Below are positions 13,390 to 25,103 of a stretch of DNA of 64,000 nt, piece after piece. The notes beneath the pieces are model-generated. The model was not told the DNA's origin. It ran no database searches and was given only the letters and a program-made list of their open reading frames with translations. Origin of the DNA: Nymphalis io. Lineage: Eukaryota; Arthropoda; Insecta; Lepidoptera; Nymphalidae. How positions within the stretch are numbered: the first letter of the stretch is position 1; each line of letters opens with the position of its first letter. Location: NCBI RefSeq assembly GCF_905147045.1, contig NC_065903.1, positions 992,001 through 1,056,000 of the forward strand, given 5' to 3'. Made by a program: the position numbers and the translations under genes.

Positions 13390-13607
13390 TTTTCGTGGTT
13401 GGTTTGCCTTTCACGCCGAAAATTGTGGGTTCGATTCCCACCCAGGATAGACATTTGTTTGCATGAACATGTCTGTTTGTCCCGAGTCTGGGTGTAATTA
13501 TCTATATAAGTATATATTTACAAAAGATGAGTAGTATTATGTAGTATATAAGTTATATGGTTTCCATATCACAAGCTCAGCTTAATGTCCCAGGATATTA
13601 TTATTAT
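13390..13607 (+). mobile_element. SINE-D copy, near full length
   Basis: The head ggttggtttgcctttcacgccgaaaattgtgggttcgattcccacc is tRNA-Glu(UUC)-like. Next come tgaacatgtctgtttgtcc, gtctgggtgtaattatctatataagta and an (ATT)n tail after tgtcccaggatatt. Confidence 0.85.
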
Positions 13608-13682
13608 TATACTCATTCCTGATACCAGAATACAGCAACTCAATATATCGAGACAGGCTTGCACAAAACCTTGTCACCAATT
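13608..13682 (-). mobile_element. SINE-B 5'-end fragment
   Basis: gataccagaatacagcaac and gacaggcttgcacaaaaccttgtcacca resemble the reversed SINE-B 5' end; it faces the next + copy head-to-head. Confidence 0.45.
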
Positions 13683-13741
13683 AATGACAAAGCACATATA
13701 AAGACTTTAACATAAACAAAAAAAAATCCAACATCTTACTT

Positions 13742-13980
13742 GCTGGTAGGACTGTGTAAGCCTGTCTGGGTATGTACCACCCACTCAACGGATATTCCAT
13801 CGCCAACCAGAAATCCTTAGTATTGTTGTGTTCCGGTTGTATGGGTGAGTGAGCCAGTATAACTATAGGCGCAAGGGTAATAACATCTTAGTTCCAATGG
13901 CTGCTGACACTTTGGCAATGTAAGGAGTGGTAATATTTAATACAGTGCCGATATCTATGGGCGGTGGTGACCAAACATAA
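13742..13980 (+). mobile_element. SINE-B copy
   Basis: ctggtaggactgtgtaagcctgtctgggtatgtaccacccactca through gttccggttgtatgggtgagtgagccag to tgccgatatctatgggcggtggtgacc; the extreme 3' end is lost. Confidence 0.82.
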
Positions 13981-14030
13981 TATTCTTATTTCTAAATAAA
14001 CAAAAAAAAAAACAACTCACAAATATTAAG

Positions 14031-14155
14031 GGCCTCCTTTCCACACCACATGTACACTTAAGAAGTGTACATGTGGCTAAAATTTCACCTAACATATGAA
14101 GGTTTCTTAACCATATTTATAACACATGAATAATATTCCATTGGATCTATGTATG
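14031..14155 (-). mobile_element. possible SINE-A fragment, decayed
   Basis: ggcctcctttcc, acatgtggctaaaatttcac and aaggtttcttaacc are in SINE-A order in reverse. A short inverted repeat, tgtacacttaagaagtgtaca (14049-14070), sits inside. Confidence 0.4.
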
Positions 14156-14199
14156 TCGGTTAAAACAAAGTCTCACAAACATTCCCTTAACGATGCAAG

Positions 14200-14440
14200 A
14201 AATAAACAGGAACGGTTTTCAAAAGGCCGTACATAGTCCCTCAGGTGCCAGTACGTGAGACAATTTCTATGGGTTCTGATGTAGACTGAATCCGATGGTA
14301 TGCAAAGCAAGGCACGACGGCCAAGTTTAGAAACGTTACCTTTTAAAGCTCTTTCCTTTCTTGTTGTGTTTTCACACTTGTCAATCGTTCCTCTAGTCTA
14401 GACAAACGCCGTACAGATAATCGCTGGTGATTCCAGCAAT
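14200..14440. promoter_or_regulatory. GC-richer unique block, possible enhancer
   Basis: Not related to any repeat family seen here and without a usable frame; base composition is clearly less AT-rich than its surroundings. It lies 5.4 kb upstream of the knirps-family exon. Function is inference only. Confidence 0.2.
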
Positions 14441-15106
14441 TGGAAACAATTTACGACTTCAAATTTAAAAAATTTAACTCATTTTTAACTGTCAAATTTT
14501 AAAAATACAATGTTATTAATTTACATTAACAGCTTATGATATCGACTAAGAAGATATTTTAAATGTCTTTCGAATTATAAAATTAAGTTCAAATAAAATT
14601 CGATACACTTTAATCATAAGATGTCGAAGTTATCATTTCGGCTTCGAAATGCTACTTCATTTTATAATAAAAGAAACGCGGTATAATTGATCAAAAGGAG
14701 ATTACCTTATGATAAATCACAGTAATTTGTATGGTATTTCAAAAAAGGATGAACATAAGAGCGCATGCGATTGTCGATGCAACCTCGAGCTGTGACCGAT
14801 ATTGCTTAATTAACTTGATCACTAAAAGGGATAATCAGATAAAATTCATAAAAATTCAACCCAAATTTTAGACTTTGATATATTATTCGTGCTTAAAGAT
14901 CGCCGGGGAGATTAAATCGGCACAATTTGTATGAGAATTTGACAGTTCACTCGATCCTTGAGTTTATTTAGCAAATGTTTTTTTTTATTTGCTTATGAGT
15001 AGGCTCTTTGGTTTTGTTTGAGTGGGCATTATATATGGAGTTACTACTTTTTACTGTGACAAAACGTCTCCTATCTACTTATGTATTATATATATCTATA
15101 GTTTCG

Positions 15107-15453
15107 ACTGCTCCGCCGGTCTAGTGCCATGATGTAAGGCCGCAGACCCGGAGGTCCTGGGTTTAATTCCCAGGTCGGGCCAGTAAAAAGTTGTTGGGTT
15201 TTTCTGTCGAAAATTCTCAATAGCATCCCGGAGTATGGAAGTTTGATGTATGTACACTCCCGTGCCTTGGAAAGCACGTAAAGCCCGTTGGTCCTGCGCC
15301 TGAACTCTTTCTGGTCATGTCAGATTGTCGTCCCATCGGATTATGAGAGTTAGGAAATAGAGAAAACACCTGTGTTTGAGCACACGTTGTGCACTATAAT
15401 ATCTCTTGAGATTGACCGCCGTGGCTGAAATCGGTCTGGAGGACATTATTATT
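15107..15453 (+). mobile_element. SINE-C copy, near full length
   Basis: ctccgccggtctagtgccatgat, gggtttaattcccaggtcgggcc, ttgttgggtttttctgtc, cctgcgcctgaactcttt, and the ending cggtctggaggacattattatta parallel the copy at 12430-12797. Confidence 0.88.
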
Positions 15454-16730
15454 ACAACTATATATACATATATGAATATGTTTTGTCTTGATATATTTGG
15501 AGTATAGCTCTCAATTTTTTTTCTTAATAAGATGCAAATGATTTTTTCTTTTTAAAATGTAAATTCAAAATTATAAAATAATCACAGGATTCTAAAAATC
15601 ATATATTTAAAAACTTAAATCCAACAGTACCAGGCGTTCAGAAAATAAGAAAAAATATAGTTTATAAGCCAGAATTGACTTAATAATGCTTTCAAAAACG
15701 TATTTGATTATATATTTTATTATTTATTACACACATATTTTACCAATATTTTTTAAACGTCATATGTAACCTCGATATGTATAATCAATAATTATTATAA
15801 TTTAAAAAATTCTTATCCATGAAATTCCAAATTAAATAAAAATACATCAAAAATTCGCATAGTCTGTTATATGGTGCCTATCTGCTATTTTCTCGAATAC
15901 TTCTTCTAAAAATATATATGTGTGTTCCAATATATTCATACTAAGGCCACACACACACGCATACCATACTCGTTGCCTTACTTAATGCGAATAACCGAAA
16001 ACTCTTGACACGTTACTAATGAGTTGAGTAAAAAATGTTACACACAAGGATAACTAATTGATACAAGCGGAGTAATTTCGGAATAAGGACAGGAATTCGT
16101 TATATCAATGACCTGTCGTGTTCAAGTTCCGTGTGTTTTGGATCTGTCATCGTTAAGTTTAATAATAATGTGGCGTTGTTTGTATGTGTGCTTGAGTGAA
16201 TTTTTTTTTTTTTTTAATATTATTTTTTTGTTTAATATAAAGCTTATATTTTAGAAAGATAAGTTTTAAGACTTATTAGAATTAATTAATTAGGATTTTT
16301 TTTAAACTTCCTATAGCTTAAAACTTCGCTCTTTAAAAGGGGAAAACATGTTCCTAAATATAGTGCTAGGAACACAGCTTAAATGAAGAGGAAAATTACA
16401 AAAATATCGAACGTGAATACAATTTATTTTTGTCAATAATTAAATATATATTTTAGAATAAATATAAAAACAAAATTTATGTTAATTCTTCAATTCTTCA
16501 TTCTTTACGATCACAAAAGGTCAGTGTATCGCATAAAATTAGCCTAAAACAAAAGTATCGATAAAAAAATATAATACTTAGAGGCATATTGAATTGTGAA
16601 AAAATGTTATTTTATAAATAGCTATATCCAAAGGTCATCGATATTTGCACAGATTAAAAAAAACAAAGCAAATTCGACTCAGTACGTATGCATGAGGAAC
16701 TCTACATATAGCTGACATTATTTATTTGGA
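15454..16730. other. AT-rich sequence, nothing recognised
   Basis: Poly-T run near 16200 and low-complexity AT tracts; no exon or repeat identified. A slightly GC-richer patch at 16085-16190 contains tgacctgt. Confidence 0.5.
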
Positions 16731-16732
16731 GT

Positions 16733-16970
16733 TTAGTAGGGCTTCGGGTAAGATTGACTCGGTAGGTTACGCACCGCGCATTCATCAAATATTCTACCGC
16801 TAAACAGCAATATTTAGTATTGCTGTGTTCCAATTTGGAAGGCGAGAAAGCCAGTGTAACTGCAGGCAAGGGACGTCAAATGAATGAAATCCATGGCGTG
16901 GTTAATATTTATTACAGTGCCAATGTCTATGGTAGGAGGGAACACTTATCGCCATGACGGCTTGGCATAT
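16733..16970 (+). mobile_element. SINE-B copy, degraded
   Basis: gtagggcttcgggtaagatt, catcaaatattctaccgctaaacagcaat, ttggaaggcgagaaagccagtgtaac and tgccaatgtctatgg occur in SINE-B order. Confidence 0.78.
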
Positions 16971-17867
16971 TACTATCAAAAAAATAATTCTTGTCACTTA
17001 CAAACGATAATCTAAAAACGAATCGACGTTTTTTTTAAATTTGTAACTTCAAAATTATAATTTTACAATTTAAAATTACTTACCTCATAAGCAAAGTCAA
17101 GTATAAGTTACATTGTCGAAACGAAATGAGAGATATTATGTTAACAGTACGGAGTCACGCCATCCAGTTAACCCTTACCGAACGTATTATTAACATACAT
17201 TTATTTAATTTTTTAAGAAAATATCTGAACTTATTTCTCGTTATTTAAAATTGTTTAGTAAAATACACATTGTGAACACGCGATGCTACCTCGCCAATGT
17301 TCGCAAGTCATTTAATTTGATTTAAGTAATACCAAAACGCTACGTCACTAACTATTGTCATATTTCGATCATTTAGTATCATTATGAATACCGTCTATCG
17401 TTTTAATACTAACGAGTATAATGTTTGTATCACAGATGATATATGCTGGAAGGCTGTCTATCTTTTAAATAAACTTTTAAATAACACATTTTCTATTCCG
17501 GTGTCTTCTAAACAGTGCTATTCTGCAATCACTTCGTTTCATGAATTGTTGTAAATTGTCTTACGTTGATACACGATTTTGATGCGTGTATACTTTAATT
17601 CTTATAATTATTATAGTCAATGTCGCATATCACTTTCTGGTATTTAACGATAGCGCTCGGATTTGATTCGAGCTTGTCACATTTATTTTACAAAGTTTAA
17701 ATTAAATTAACTAGCTACTTAGACAAAAAATAAAATAAAATATGTCATATATACATACTTTTAACAAATCATAAATATGTAAGATGTATAATATATATAC
17801 ATAATTATATACATATTATATAATATAACATTTATCAAAAAATTTATCAACAGTAAATTTACTATAG

Positions 17868-18000
17868 ACAACATCGTGAGGAATCTAGTTTGTTTGACAC
17901 ACACCACGAACCTGGAATTGGAACAGCGTGTTGGAATACGCTCCAATCCAATTCCTTAATGGAAGAGGCCTTATCCCAGCCGTGGGACATTTAAAGCAGT
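17868..18000 (+). mobile_element. SINE-A 3' fragment
   Basis: acaacatcgtgaggaatc, ggaacagcgtgttggaatacgctcc, gaagaggccttatcccagccgtgggacattt; the tRNA-like head is absent. Confidence 0.65.
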
Positions 18001-18039
18001 GGGCTTTTTACTATAACGATCTTAAAACAATGAAATGAA

Positions 18040-18085
18040 AGCGTAACAGAAAGACAGACAGTTACTTTCGAATTTATATTATTAG
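18040..18085 (+). repeat. short interspersed repeat end
   Basis: gacagacagttactttcgaatttatattattagtatagat resembles the 3' terminus of a repeat widespread in Lepidoptera; the similar ending tataatattattatagat occurs at 35070-35088. Confidence 0.45.
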
Positions 18086-18579
18086 TATAGATGAGATGAG
18101 ATCAGGTGACCCAAAATTAATCTTTTTGTATATTTAAATATTAATTTAATAATAATCCCGAAAATAACCATAATAGAACCCATTTAATGTTGGCGATGTA
18201 TATTCTAAGTTTAATAGTAAATATATAACTGCGTGAGATTAAATGCCGAAGTAAATAAAGTTGCGTTCACATCAGCTTGATTATAATAAAAACCATTTGA
18301 GTAAAATCTGAATGTAAGGTTGGTTTCAATTTAAACACTTTTCGAAATTGGCCTTTGAAATCGTCACTTTAATATAATTGCAAATTTCAATAGATACTAA
18401 GAATTGCTGAAGTTATATAAATTATGTATTTATACGACCAAATGAACCATCTATTTAAGAAGGTTATGACTGGCCTTAACAAATCCATAGAAATCGTATT
18501 CCGTAACACTACGCAAATGACATCTTTAATTTAATTGTGACATACTTTTGAACCTCTTCAATTTACAAATGTATACGAA

Positions 18580-18860
18580 TAAATTGACCTTCAATGATCT
18601 CTTCATGCTACTCGACTTTTCAGTCCGCAACACTGTTCACATGCAAATGTGACCTTTACGTTTAGTATCATAAGGTTCAATTGAAAAATAAGGTTTACTA
18701 TACACGAATGACGTTTAGTTTCTTTTAAAGACGTAACAACATAATTTCGGCTCTTTAAAAATCAAAACACTACTCGAGTCGGGAGTGATTCGGTGGTTCC
18801 GAATGTTTTCGTTTCATTATGGGTGTGTCACGATTTTTAACTCAATTCAGTTGTAGATAC
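18580..18860. promoter_or_regulatory. unique block just upstream of the exon
   Basis: GC-richer than its flanks and without repeat similarity. It contains tgtgacctttacg, ctcgagtcgggagtg and gggtgtgtcacg. It lies about 1.0-1.3 kb before the exon, so it could be part of the upstream intron regulation. Weak call. Confidence 0.2.
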
Positions 18861-19129
18861 GAGTTAAACGTCACTTTTGACATGTATAGCGGTTATAGAA
18901 TTACTTTTTTTTATGTAAATATTAGGTAATGTAGAAATAAAATTCGTATACGATCTTAACTTAAGAAAAAAAAAAAAAATTGCTTGTGGTCCGTTTTGAC
19001 AGCTATGAATTTTCAATGAAGATATATTGTTGAATTCTATTTTTTATTAAAATATATTTTAACATACCTAAAAGTACTTTACATGTTTTAGAAAGATATT
19101 TGACCTGATGGTCAGGTGTAAAGTATGAA

Positions 19130-19215
19130 AAAGTATGTTTATGTTCTTCCTTGGGAGTCATGCTTGCTTGATACCAAACTCCATCAAAATCGGTTAAGTG
19201 GCTTCGCCGTCTTTG
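19130..19215 (+). repeat. fragment of an interspersed repeat
   Basis: ccaaactccatcaaaatcggttaagtggcttcgccgt matches a phrase common in lepidopteran interspersed repeats; boundaries and class are uncertain. Confidence 0.4.
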
Positions 19216-19512
19216 TATTTCAATTGTGAAATGTTGAAAAAATATTGAAAAATTTTCACGTTCATACTCGTAGTAACGCTATTTTGACTAGTGTTAATTA
19301 ATTTAAATGATATAATTATTACAGTCAGTGTCGCGTGTCACTTACATTTTAAAATGTTCTGAGGTACGTTTAGAGTTTGCTCTTTATTAAAATTCCTACA
19401 AAAAAAACTAACAATTGGAAGCCTCGAAGCTTTCCCTATCCCGACTTTTGTGTTATTTAATATAATATAAAAGTAAAGTGTATTGTAATATTAAGTATAA
19501 TATATGTTTTGT

Positions 19513-19620
19513 CATTAGTCTAGTGCCTGTCGAACTTTTATAAGTCTGCAGATCACCAGATTCCGGGTTCAAATATCGGATCTTATTGTAAATGTTATTG
19601 AATTATTCAAAATAATAATA
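19513..19620 (+). mobile_element. possible SINE-C head, decayed
   Basis: gtcattagtctagtgcctgtcg, gtctgcagatcaccagattccgggttcaaat resemble the tRNA-like head of SINE-C. It lies only 250 bp before the exon. Confidence 0.4.
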
Positions 19621-19848
19621 CAACGAGCACTCACGGTTTATTTACGTGTTATGCTACACGCGTTTCTGTGTGTTTTATAATTATTTATTTATTAATTGTT
19701 TGCACCATAGATTTTCTGTTAAACTTAGGGTTAACTAGAAAAATGCATCTTCGTATTACGTCTTTTTTTCAAAATTTGAGCAAATTAATATATATATATA
19801 TAAATACTTAATACTGTTATTATTATGTATTCAATAAAATATATACAG

Positions 19849-19872
19849 TAAACTGTTTTTTCTTATTTACAG
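19849..19872 (+). other. splice acceptor of the knirps-family exon
   Basis: A T-rich tract (ctgttttttcttatttacag) ends in AG directly before the ATG. The placement implies that the start codon is the first coding triplet of this exon and that an upstream non-coding exon exists, unless an upstream in-frame coding exon splices here. Confidence 0.85.
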
Positions 19873-19950
19873 ATGAATCAGCAATGTAAAGTCTGCGGGG
19901 AGCCTGCAGCCGGTTTTCACTTCGGCGCTTTCACGTGCGAAGGTTGCAAG
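19873..19950 (+). CDS. knirps-family (NR0A) nuclear receptor, first zinc-finger exon
   Basis: The 26 codons begin MNQQCKVCGEPAAG and end FTCEGCK, giving Cys5, Cys8, Cys22 and Cys25 with the C-X2-C-X13-C-X2-C spacing of a nuclear receptor first zinc finger. The GEPAAGFHFGAF stretch is characteristic of the knirps / knirps-like / eagle group, whose known members start almost identically; these are nuclear DNA-binding transcription factors, usually without a ligand-binding domain, acting in embryonic patterning, trachea or neurons. The exon is preceded by a pyrimidine-rich tract and AG (19871-19872) that touches the ATG. It is followed by GT (19951), so the intron is phase 0 after CEGCK, a common nuclear-receptor intron position. 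Any 5' UTR must lie in an upstream exon, which I could not locate. The next exon, expected to start SFFGR, was not seen in the remaining 44 kb. Paralogue assignment among kni, knrl and eg is not possible from this exon. A detached duplicate exon is possible but less likely because the splice sites and reading frame are intact. Confidence 0.93.
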
Positions 19951-20337
19951 GTAAAATAATCATTATTTACTATTAAATTAATAAGAAAAAATAACCCTTA
20001 TTATATTATTTTGTAAAATTTTTTGTGATTTAGTTACTACCAGCACCTATTAAATCAAAGTCAAGCTGTCTACCTACCTAAGCCTCATCTAATTCGCTCA
20101 AAATTTGACAATGTTCAGATATTTTCTTCCATTTCTTCGACTGATCTTCTTCCTAGTTCTCTTGATCGTTATTTATTAATTCCTAAATCCCGTAAGCTTT
20201 GTTAATATAAGTTTATCAGCAAAACCCTCCGCGTTTATTTGATTAATATAAAATCTCGATGAATTATAGAAGGATTATATTTAGAATTACTAAGAAGAGT
20301 TTACATAGTACATAAGCAAGAACAATTTTCTTCGTGC

Positions 20338-20402
20338 CCCAGTCAGTTTGGGCTGTGTGTTGATATGCCAGTCAGTTATTCTTTCTTATATATATATATG
20401 TA
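20338..20402 (+). repeat. fragment of an interspersed repeat
   Basis: gtgtgttgatatgccagtcagttattctttcttatatat resembles a repeat 3' end often seen in Lepidoptera; it lies 390 bp after the exon. Confidence 0.4.
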
Positions 20403-20404
20403 AT

Positions 20405-21290
20405 AAAAAAATGGCTTCTAATAACATTACGCACGTATATTTTCCAACCTTAGGTAAAAACGTAAATCTCTTCAACAATATTTTCAAATCTTAGGTCAAC
20501 AAAAAAGTTCGAATTCAGCCTCCTTAGGTATTTTCAATGTCTATAAACAGATAACTTATTATTAGACAGCCTGTCTGTCTTCCTCACGAATAAAAACTGG
20601 ATTTATGCCAACCAACGTCCAGTGCTTCCATATTGCCATTCAAGTGTCAATCCTAGGATTCAAATGGTAGTCTAGACATGTCTTAAGACCTACTTCCAAG
20701 TCTACCGCATTTTATAACTATAAAAAGGTGTTAAAATATTTGTATGTGGCGAGTGTTCGACATAATTTATCAATCTACTTTTATGTGATGAAAATTTATA
20801 AAGTTTTTAGGATGTTTGTTTTTCATTTATCATAATATCGTGACTCGATTCTTTATTCATTGTATATATGTAAGTTATGAGTGCTTGTATATGATAGGAG
20901 TGATTATTCGCTACTTGAGTATGATGTTTTTTTTTTTTCTCTGAAGTCCATCTGACAGAATCTCAAGGACAAGCTAATTGCGCAAAAATTATTACAGCAC
21001 ACGAGTTAGTTGACAAATGTGTTTATATATAAAGGTACAATCTCTATTCCTACTTTCACATTATCCGATTGGGAAGCAATCGAACACATCTGGGGAAGGC
21101 ACAGTAATCTAACGCTTCGAATTAATGCTACTTACATTAAAAAATAATATATTTTGTTTAATATTAGTGTATAGTGTATTTGATTATCATAATATATTAC
21201 ATAATTTCAAATTATTTTAAAAAAGGAACATCATGAAATAAATATTTTGTATATCGAATTACCATTATAATATGCTAAATATATGGTCAT
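20405..21290. other. intronic sequence, nothing recognised
   Basis: No second nuclear-receptor exon and no clear repeat found. Confidence 0.5.
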
Positions 21291-21292
21291 TA

Positions 21293-21402
21293 ACACCTTC
21301 TCCTCAAAAGGGATAGGAGGCCTTAGCCCAGCTGTGGGAAATTCGTTAATGCCCACTGCTGGGCTAAGGCCCGTTGGCTGTTACTGTTACTGTAACAGCA
21401 AT
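21293..21402. mobile_element. SINE-A tails in inverted orientation
   Basis: A + tail (accttctcctcaaaagggataggaggccttagcccagc) is joined to a reversed tail (atgcccactgctgggctaaggccc) and then gttggctgttactgttactgtaacag. Confidence 0.65.
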
Positions 21403-21404
21403 TA

Positions 21405-23105
21405 TTTTAAATAAATATAATCTGTGAACTGCTACTATACACGTTGCATAATGTTATTATGTCACTAACTTTCTGAATAAATGGGCTGACAACCAAAAAA
21501 GTTTTAGCAAATCACACTAGATCCAGAGATAAGCTCGTCCAACAAAATAGAAAAAAACACTTCGGCTTTATACAATAGCGACTACACCTTTATGACTTTT
21601 TCAGGTAAAATCTTTTTGCGATTCGAAATTTAAATATACTAGTGATATCCATAAACATTAATTTTTTCTAGAATAATATAAAGTAAGCGAAAATCAAACT
21701 TAGGTGAACTGTAAGATCGTCATGTTTGGTTATTTCCTAAGTATATATATAAAAAAATAATCGCTATTAATAACTTATTGGTTATATAAGTTTGACATTT
21801 CTCAATAGAATCCTTTCTGGCGTTGGTGCTTCTCGTAACGAGTGTTTAAGAAATAATTTTATTTTCCGATTTGGATGTTGAAATTTTCTTTTCAAAAATT
21901 TATCTTATATTGAACTGGATTATATTGATATTATATATGATAACGAACAAGGTTAACGATTTACTATTTATCGTTTCTTTATTGAATCTGGATTTCCGAC
22001 GAGTAGCTTTAAAACATTTTATTTGTAAAATTACATCAGTGTATTTTATTTTTAATGCGAATATTTATTACGAGGATATTTTACTTATAAGACGATTTAA
22101 AAGTGCTTGAAAGTCTATTAAAATTGAGTTTGTTGCAAATCACAGTAATCAAAGTATCAAATCTGATCGTAGTAAATACATATTATATGATATAAATATA
22201 TTTATTTATTATTTAAAGTGTAAATATAAAAATTGAGAAAAATAATTGATACATATATTTTTTATTTTTTTCTATATTTAATATTTCTATTTACCTCTCC
22301 AAATAAGCGTTAAGCTCGTATTAGGAGTGGGGACCACAATACTCCATACGGGGTCATGATGGAAATTGCGAATTTTTATTACTAGGTAAATTTTAAAGAA
22401 GAAAGTTGCAACAAATTTAAGCAGTTAATTTTTAATAGTACACATAATATTATTTTACATTAAATATTAAAAAAAAATATTTCGTACACGATATAAATTA
22501 TAGAATTGTAAGTGGTTTTGAACAAGAAGTGTGTTAGATCTATAAATTATTATCAAATTTATTATTAGTCACAAGTAATGTCGTATGATTAATGACTGTC
22601 TCGGTGCGCGTATTACGAATAACGATAGCAATGGCAACTGTCACTATTGACATATTAAATCTAGAATATTCCAAATCGATATATATTTTTTTAATTTTAA
22701 TTTATATTTTAAAAAGTCTTAGTTATGATTCATAACTAAGATATATAGATATAAAGGAATAAGCACAGAAGTGCATGATAAATCAAAGTTGATAAAACAC
22801 AGATGTGTTATACTCATTATTTATTACATCGAATTTTAGTTACGAATATTCTTCTTTTTTATTTAGTCCACAAAACTGACTACAATTATACAATAATACA
22901 TTTAACCGAAAATATTTACAAATGAGTCTTCTCGATGTGGACATTACATGCTTACACGAGGGCTAAAAAACAAAATACATTAGTAACTACAGCGTAACAT
23001 TAGAACAAACATAAAAAACTTATAAAAACTATCACCTATATATTTTTTATTTTTATTATAATCTTACGAATTGAATAAATAAATGAACTTATATTATAAA
23101 TAAGT
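21405..23105. other. intronic AT-rich sequence, nothing recognised
   Basis: The 79-residue frame at 21871-22110 is Ile/Leu/Phe-rich and has no recognisable motif. A GC-richer scrap at 22315-22365 (gttaagctcgtattaggagtggggacc) is unclassified. Confidence 0.5.
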
Positions 23106-23109
23106 CCGC

Positions 23110-23335
23110 AGTTGCTATCGCATTTAAAACGAGACGTTACTCAAGATCAAGGCGCGGCGGCAAATTGTCGCGTCGGTGCGCAAGCAATTTACTACCCCGA
23201 ATCAATTTGCCAAGTTTTTGTCGCGATAATGTTGCTCGATTCAATTTTCTGTTAAGTGCGCCTCAGTACCGCCCCCTGTGCTGTTTTGCGCTAACGGGTC
23301 GGTACTGCGTACACTGAGCTATGCGACAGATTATT
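23110..23335. promoter_or_regulatory. GC-rich unique block, candidate enhancer or insulator
   Basis: The most GC-rich non-LINE block of the intron. It includes atcaaggcgcggcggcaaa, gtcgcgtcggtgcgcaagc and taccgccccctgtgctg. The last, read in reverse, gives cagggggcgg, close to a CTCF-like core. There is no open nuclear-receptor frame and no repeat similarity. Lying 3.2 kb into the intron, it is a plausible regulatory element by composition and position only. Confidence 0.3.
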
Positions 23336-23474
23336 TATTACGTTCAATTCTGCTACAGTTTTGTAATGTTCATTTATTTTATAATCCTATGTTTTCATAA
23401 TATACATTAAATAATGTGACTGGACTCTGACTCGATGTAAGTAATGTTTGAAAAATTGTACATACTTTTTTGTA

Positions 23475-23752
23475 AATGACCCACTGTTACGTTAAGGCCT
23501 ACTCATCCTTTATGGAGAAGGTTTGGAGCTTATTCCACCGCGCTGTACCAATGTAAGTTGATGGATACATATGTGGCCGAATTTCAGTGAAATTATACCA
23601 TTATGCAGGTTTTCTCACGATGTTTTTCTTCACCGCCGAGTACGAGATGATTTATAAACACAAATTAAGCACATGAAAATTCAATCGTACTCGCCCGGGT
23701 TTGAACCCACGAACATCTATTATTACGAACGGCTATTTCGACTTATACTTAC
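23475..23752 (-). mobile_element. SINE-A copy
   Basis: ccactgttacgttaaggcctact, gagaaggtttggagcttattccaccgcgct, caggttttctcacgatgtttttcttcaccgc, gcccgggtttgaacccacgaacatc; a little head sequence is lost. Confidence 0.85.
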
Positions 23753-24409
23753 TCTTACTTTAAGTATGACGTAGCTTTAATTATTATTAGTTATTCCGGT
23801 TTTTCTTACGTTACGAGGAATACTCGACATCTTTTACTGGACCATTACATCTCGATAAATTACGTAATTGAACCGGAATAGTTAAGTAATTTGTTAATAA
23901 CGGTCTTCTTATTAACTAATTACAAGTACTAGAAACTTCAAATAGACATAATTTATTTATTTATATATTACCAACAGATATACAGTAATAATTATAAATT
24001 AACATTTTACAAGTCTAAGGGTCAAAGTTGTAATGCTATCAAAGGTATCATACAATAATATTATTTTAGTACCTACAGATACAAAAAGTTGCACAAATAT
24101 AATAACATAGATTGCTCTTAGAAACGCTTAAGCTAGTGCGACTTTTTAATTTTGTCTCATTTCAGTTGCAACGGTAAAACAATTAAATGCATTTCTAAAA
24201 GCGTTCATCATATTGAATATATGATATTGTATTCATTCGTAGTTACGAATGAATACAGTATCAATAAAAAAATTAAGAAAAGATTGACATATCATTTTAA
24301 AATTTCTATATTAATCGTGTGATTAATAAAGTACTACTAGTACTACTATTTGTACTAATAATATTAAATCAAATGCAATGTGATTATATAATTACATGTG
24401 TTACAACCC

Positions 24410-24680
24410 GATAGCGATAGATGGCGCTTATTCAACATGTCAATTTTCTGAATCGCGCTGTCTAAATATTCGCTTTTGGTTATATATAGTGTGGAACGAT
24501 TACTGAAAGTGGTCCCGGATCTATTCTGCACCAACGAATCGTCCGTAGCTACGGACGTCATAACTGTCACCACCAGACCTCATCAGGGGGATAAGTGAGG
24601 TTACCGTATTGAATGTGATCAATTAAATTATAGTGGTGCGAACAGCTCTTCCTTAGTTACATTTACCGTTAGATCCCCCG
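24410..24680. promoter_or_regulatory. GC-richer unique block with CTCF-like site and perfect palindrome
   Basis: Contains AGATGGCGCT (24419-24428), a perfect 16-bp palindrome gtccgtagctacggac (24541-24556), gtcaccaccagacctcatc and gatcccccgaaatcag. No repeat family matches. Candidate intronic regulatory or insulator element; function inferred. Confidence 0.3.
24419..24428 (+). promoter_or_regulatory. CTCF-like core AGATGGCGCT, copy 1
   Basis: Matches the Drosophila CTCF core pattern AGRKGGCGC as I recall it. Binding is not shown by sequence. Confidence 0.35.
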
Positions 24681-24956
24681 AAATCAGTTCGGCCTAAACT
24701 GTGATATTTAATTAATTTTACAAGTGGGTATGTAATACGTGATTTCATGTCAATAATTAATTACTGTTGAAATAAAATAATTGTATTTATTTACAATTGC
24801 AAGAAGCATTTGCACATTTTTATAAAAAAAAATTGACTCTAGTATCTTTGTATACGTGATTGTAAGAAATATCAGTATATAGGTATGTAATGTTATTATA
24901 TATGAACTGTATCATTATATAGTATATTTACATATACATGTTACACGCACAATTAT

Positions 24957-25095
24957 GGGACATAACATCTTAGTTACCAAGGTTGGTTTTGTAAGCGATG
25001 GTTTACATTTCTTACAATGCCAATGTCTATGGGCGTTGGTGACTACTTACCATCAGGTAGCCAATATGCTCGTTCGCTTACCTATGCAATAAAAA
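24957..25095 (+). mobile_element. SINE-B 3' part, tail-to-tail pair
   Basis: gggacataacatcttagttaccaaggttgg to ccaatatgctcgttcgcttacctatgcaataaaaaa. The reversed copy at 25104 begins 9 bp later. Confidence 0.85.
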
Positions 25096-25103
25096 ATAAA
25101 CAA

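Noticed and set aside
13395..13450. tRNA-Glu(UUC) gene
   Set aside because: The anticodon-like cctttcacg arm and B box match, but the 5' arm is divergent and the unit is repeated with an (ATT)n tail, so it is a tRNA-derived SINE.
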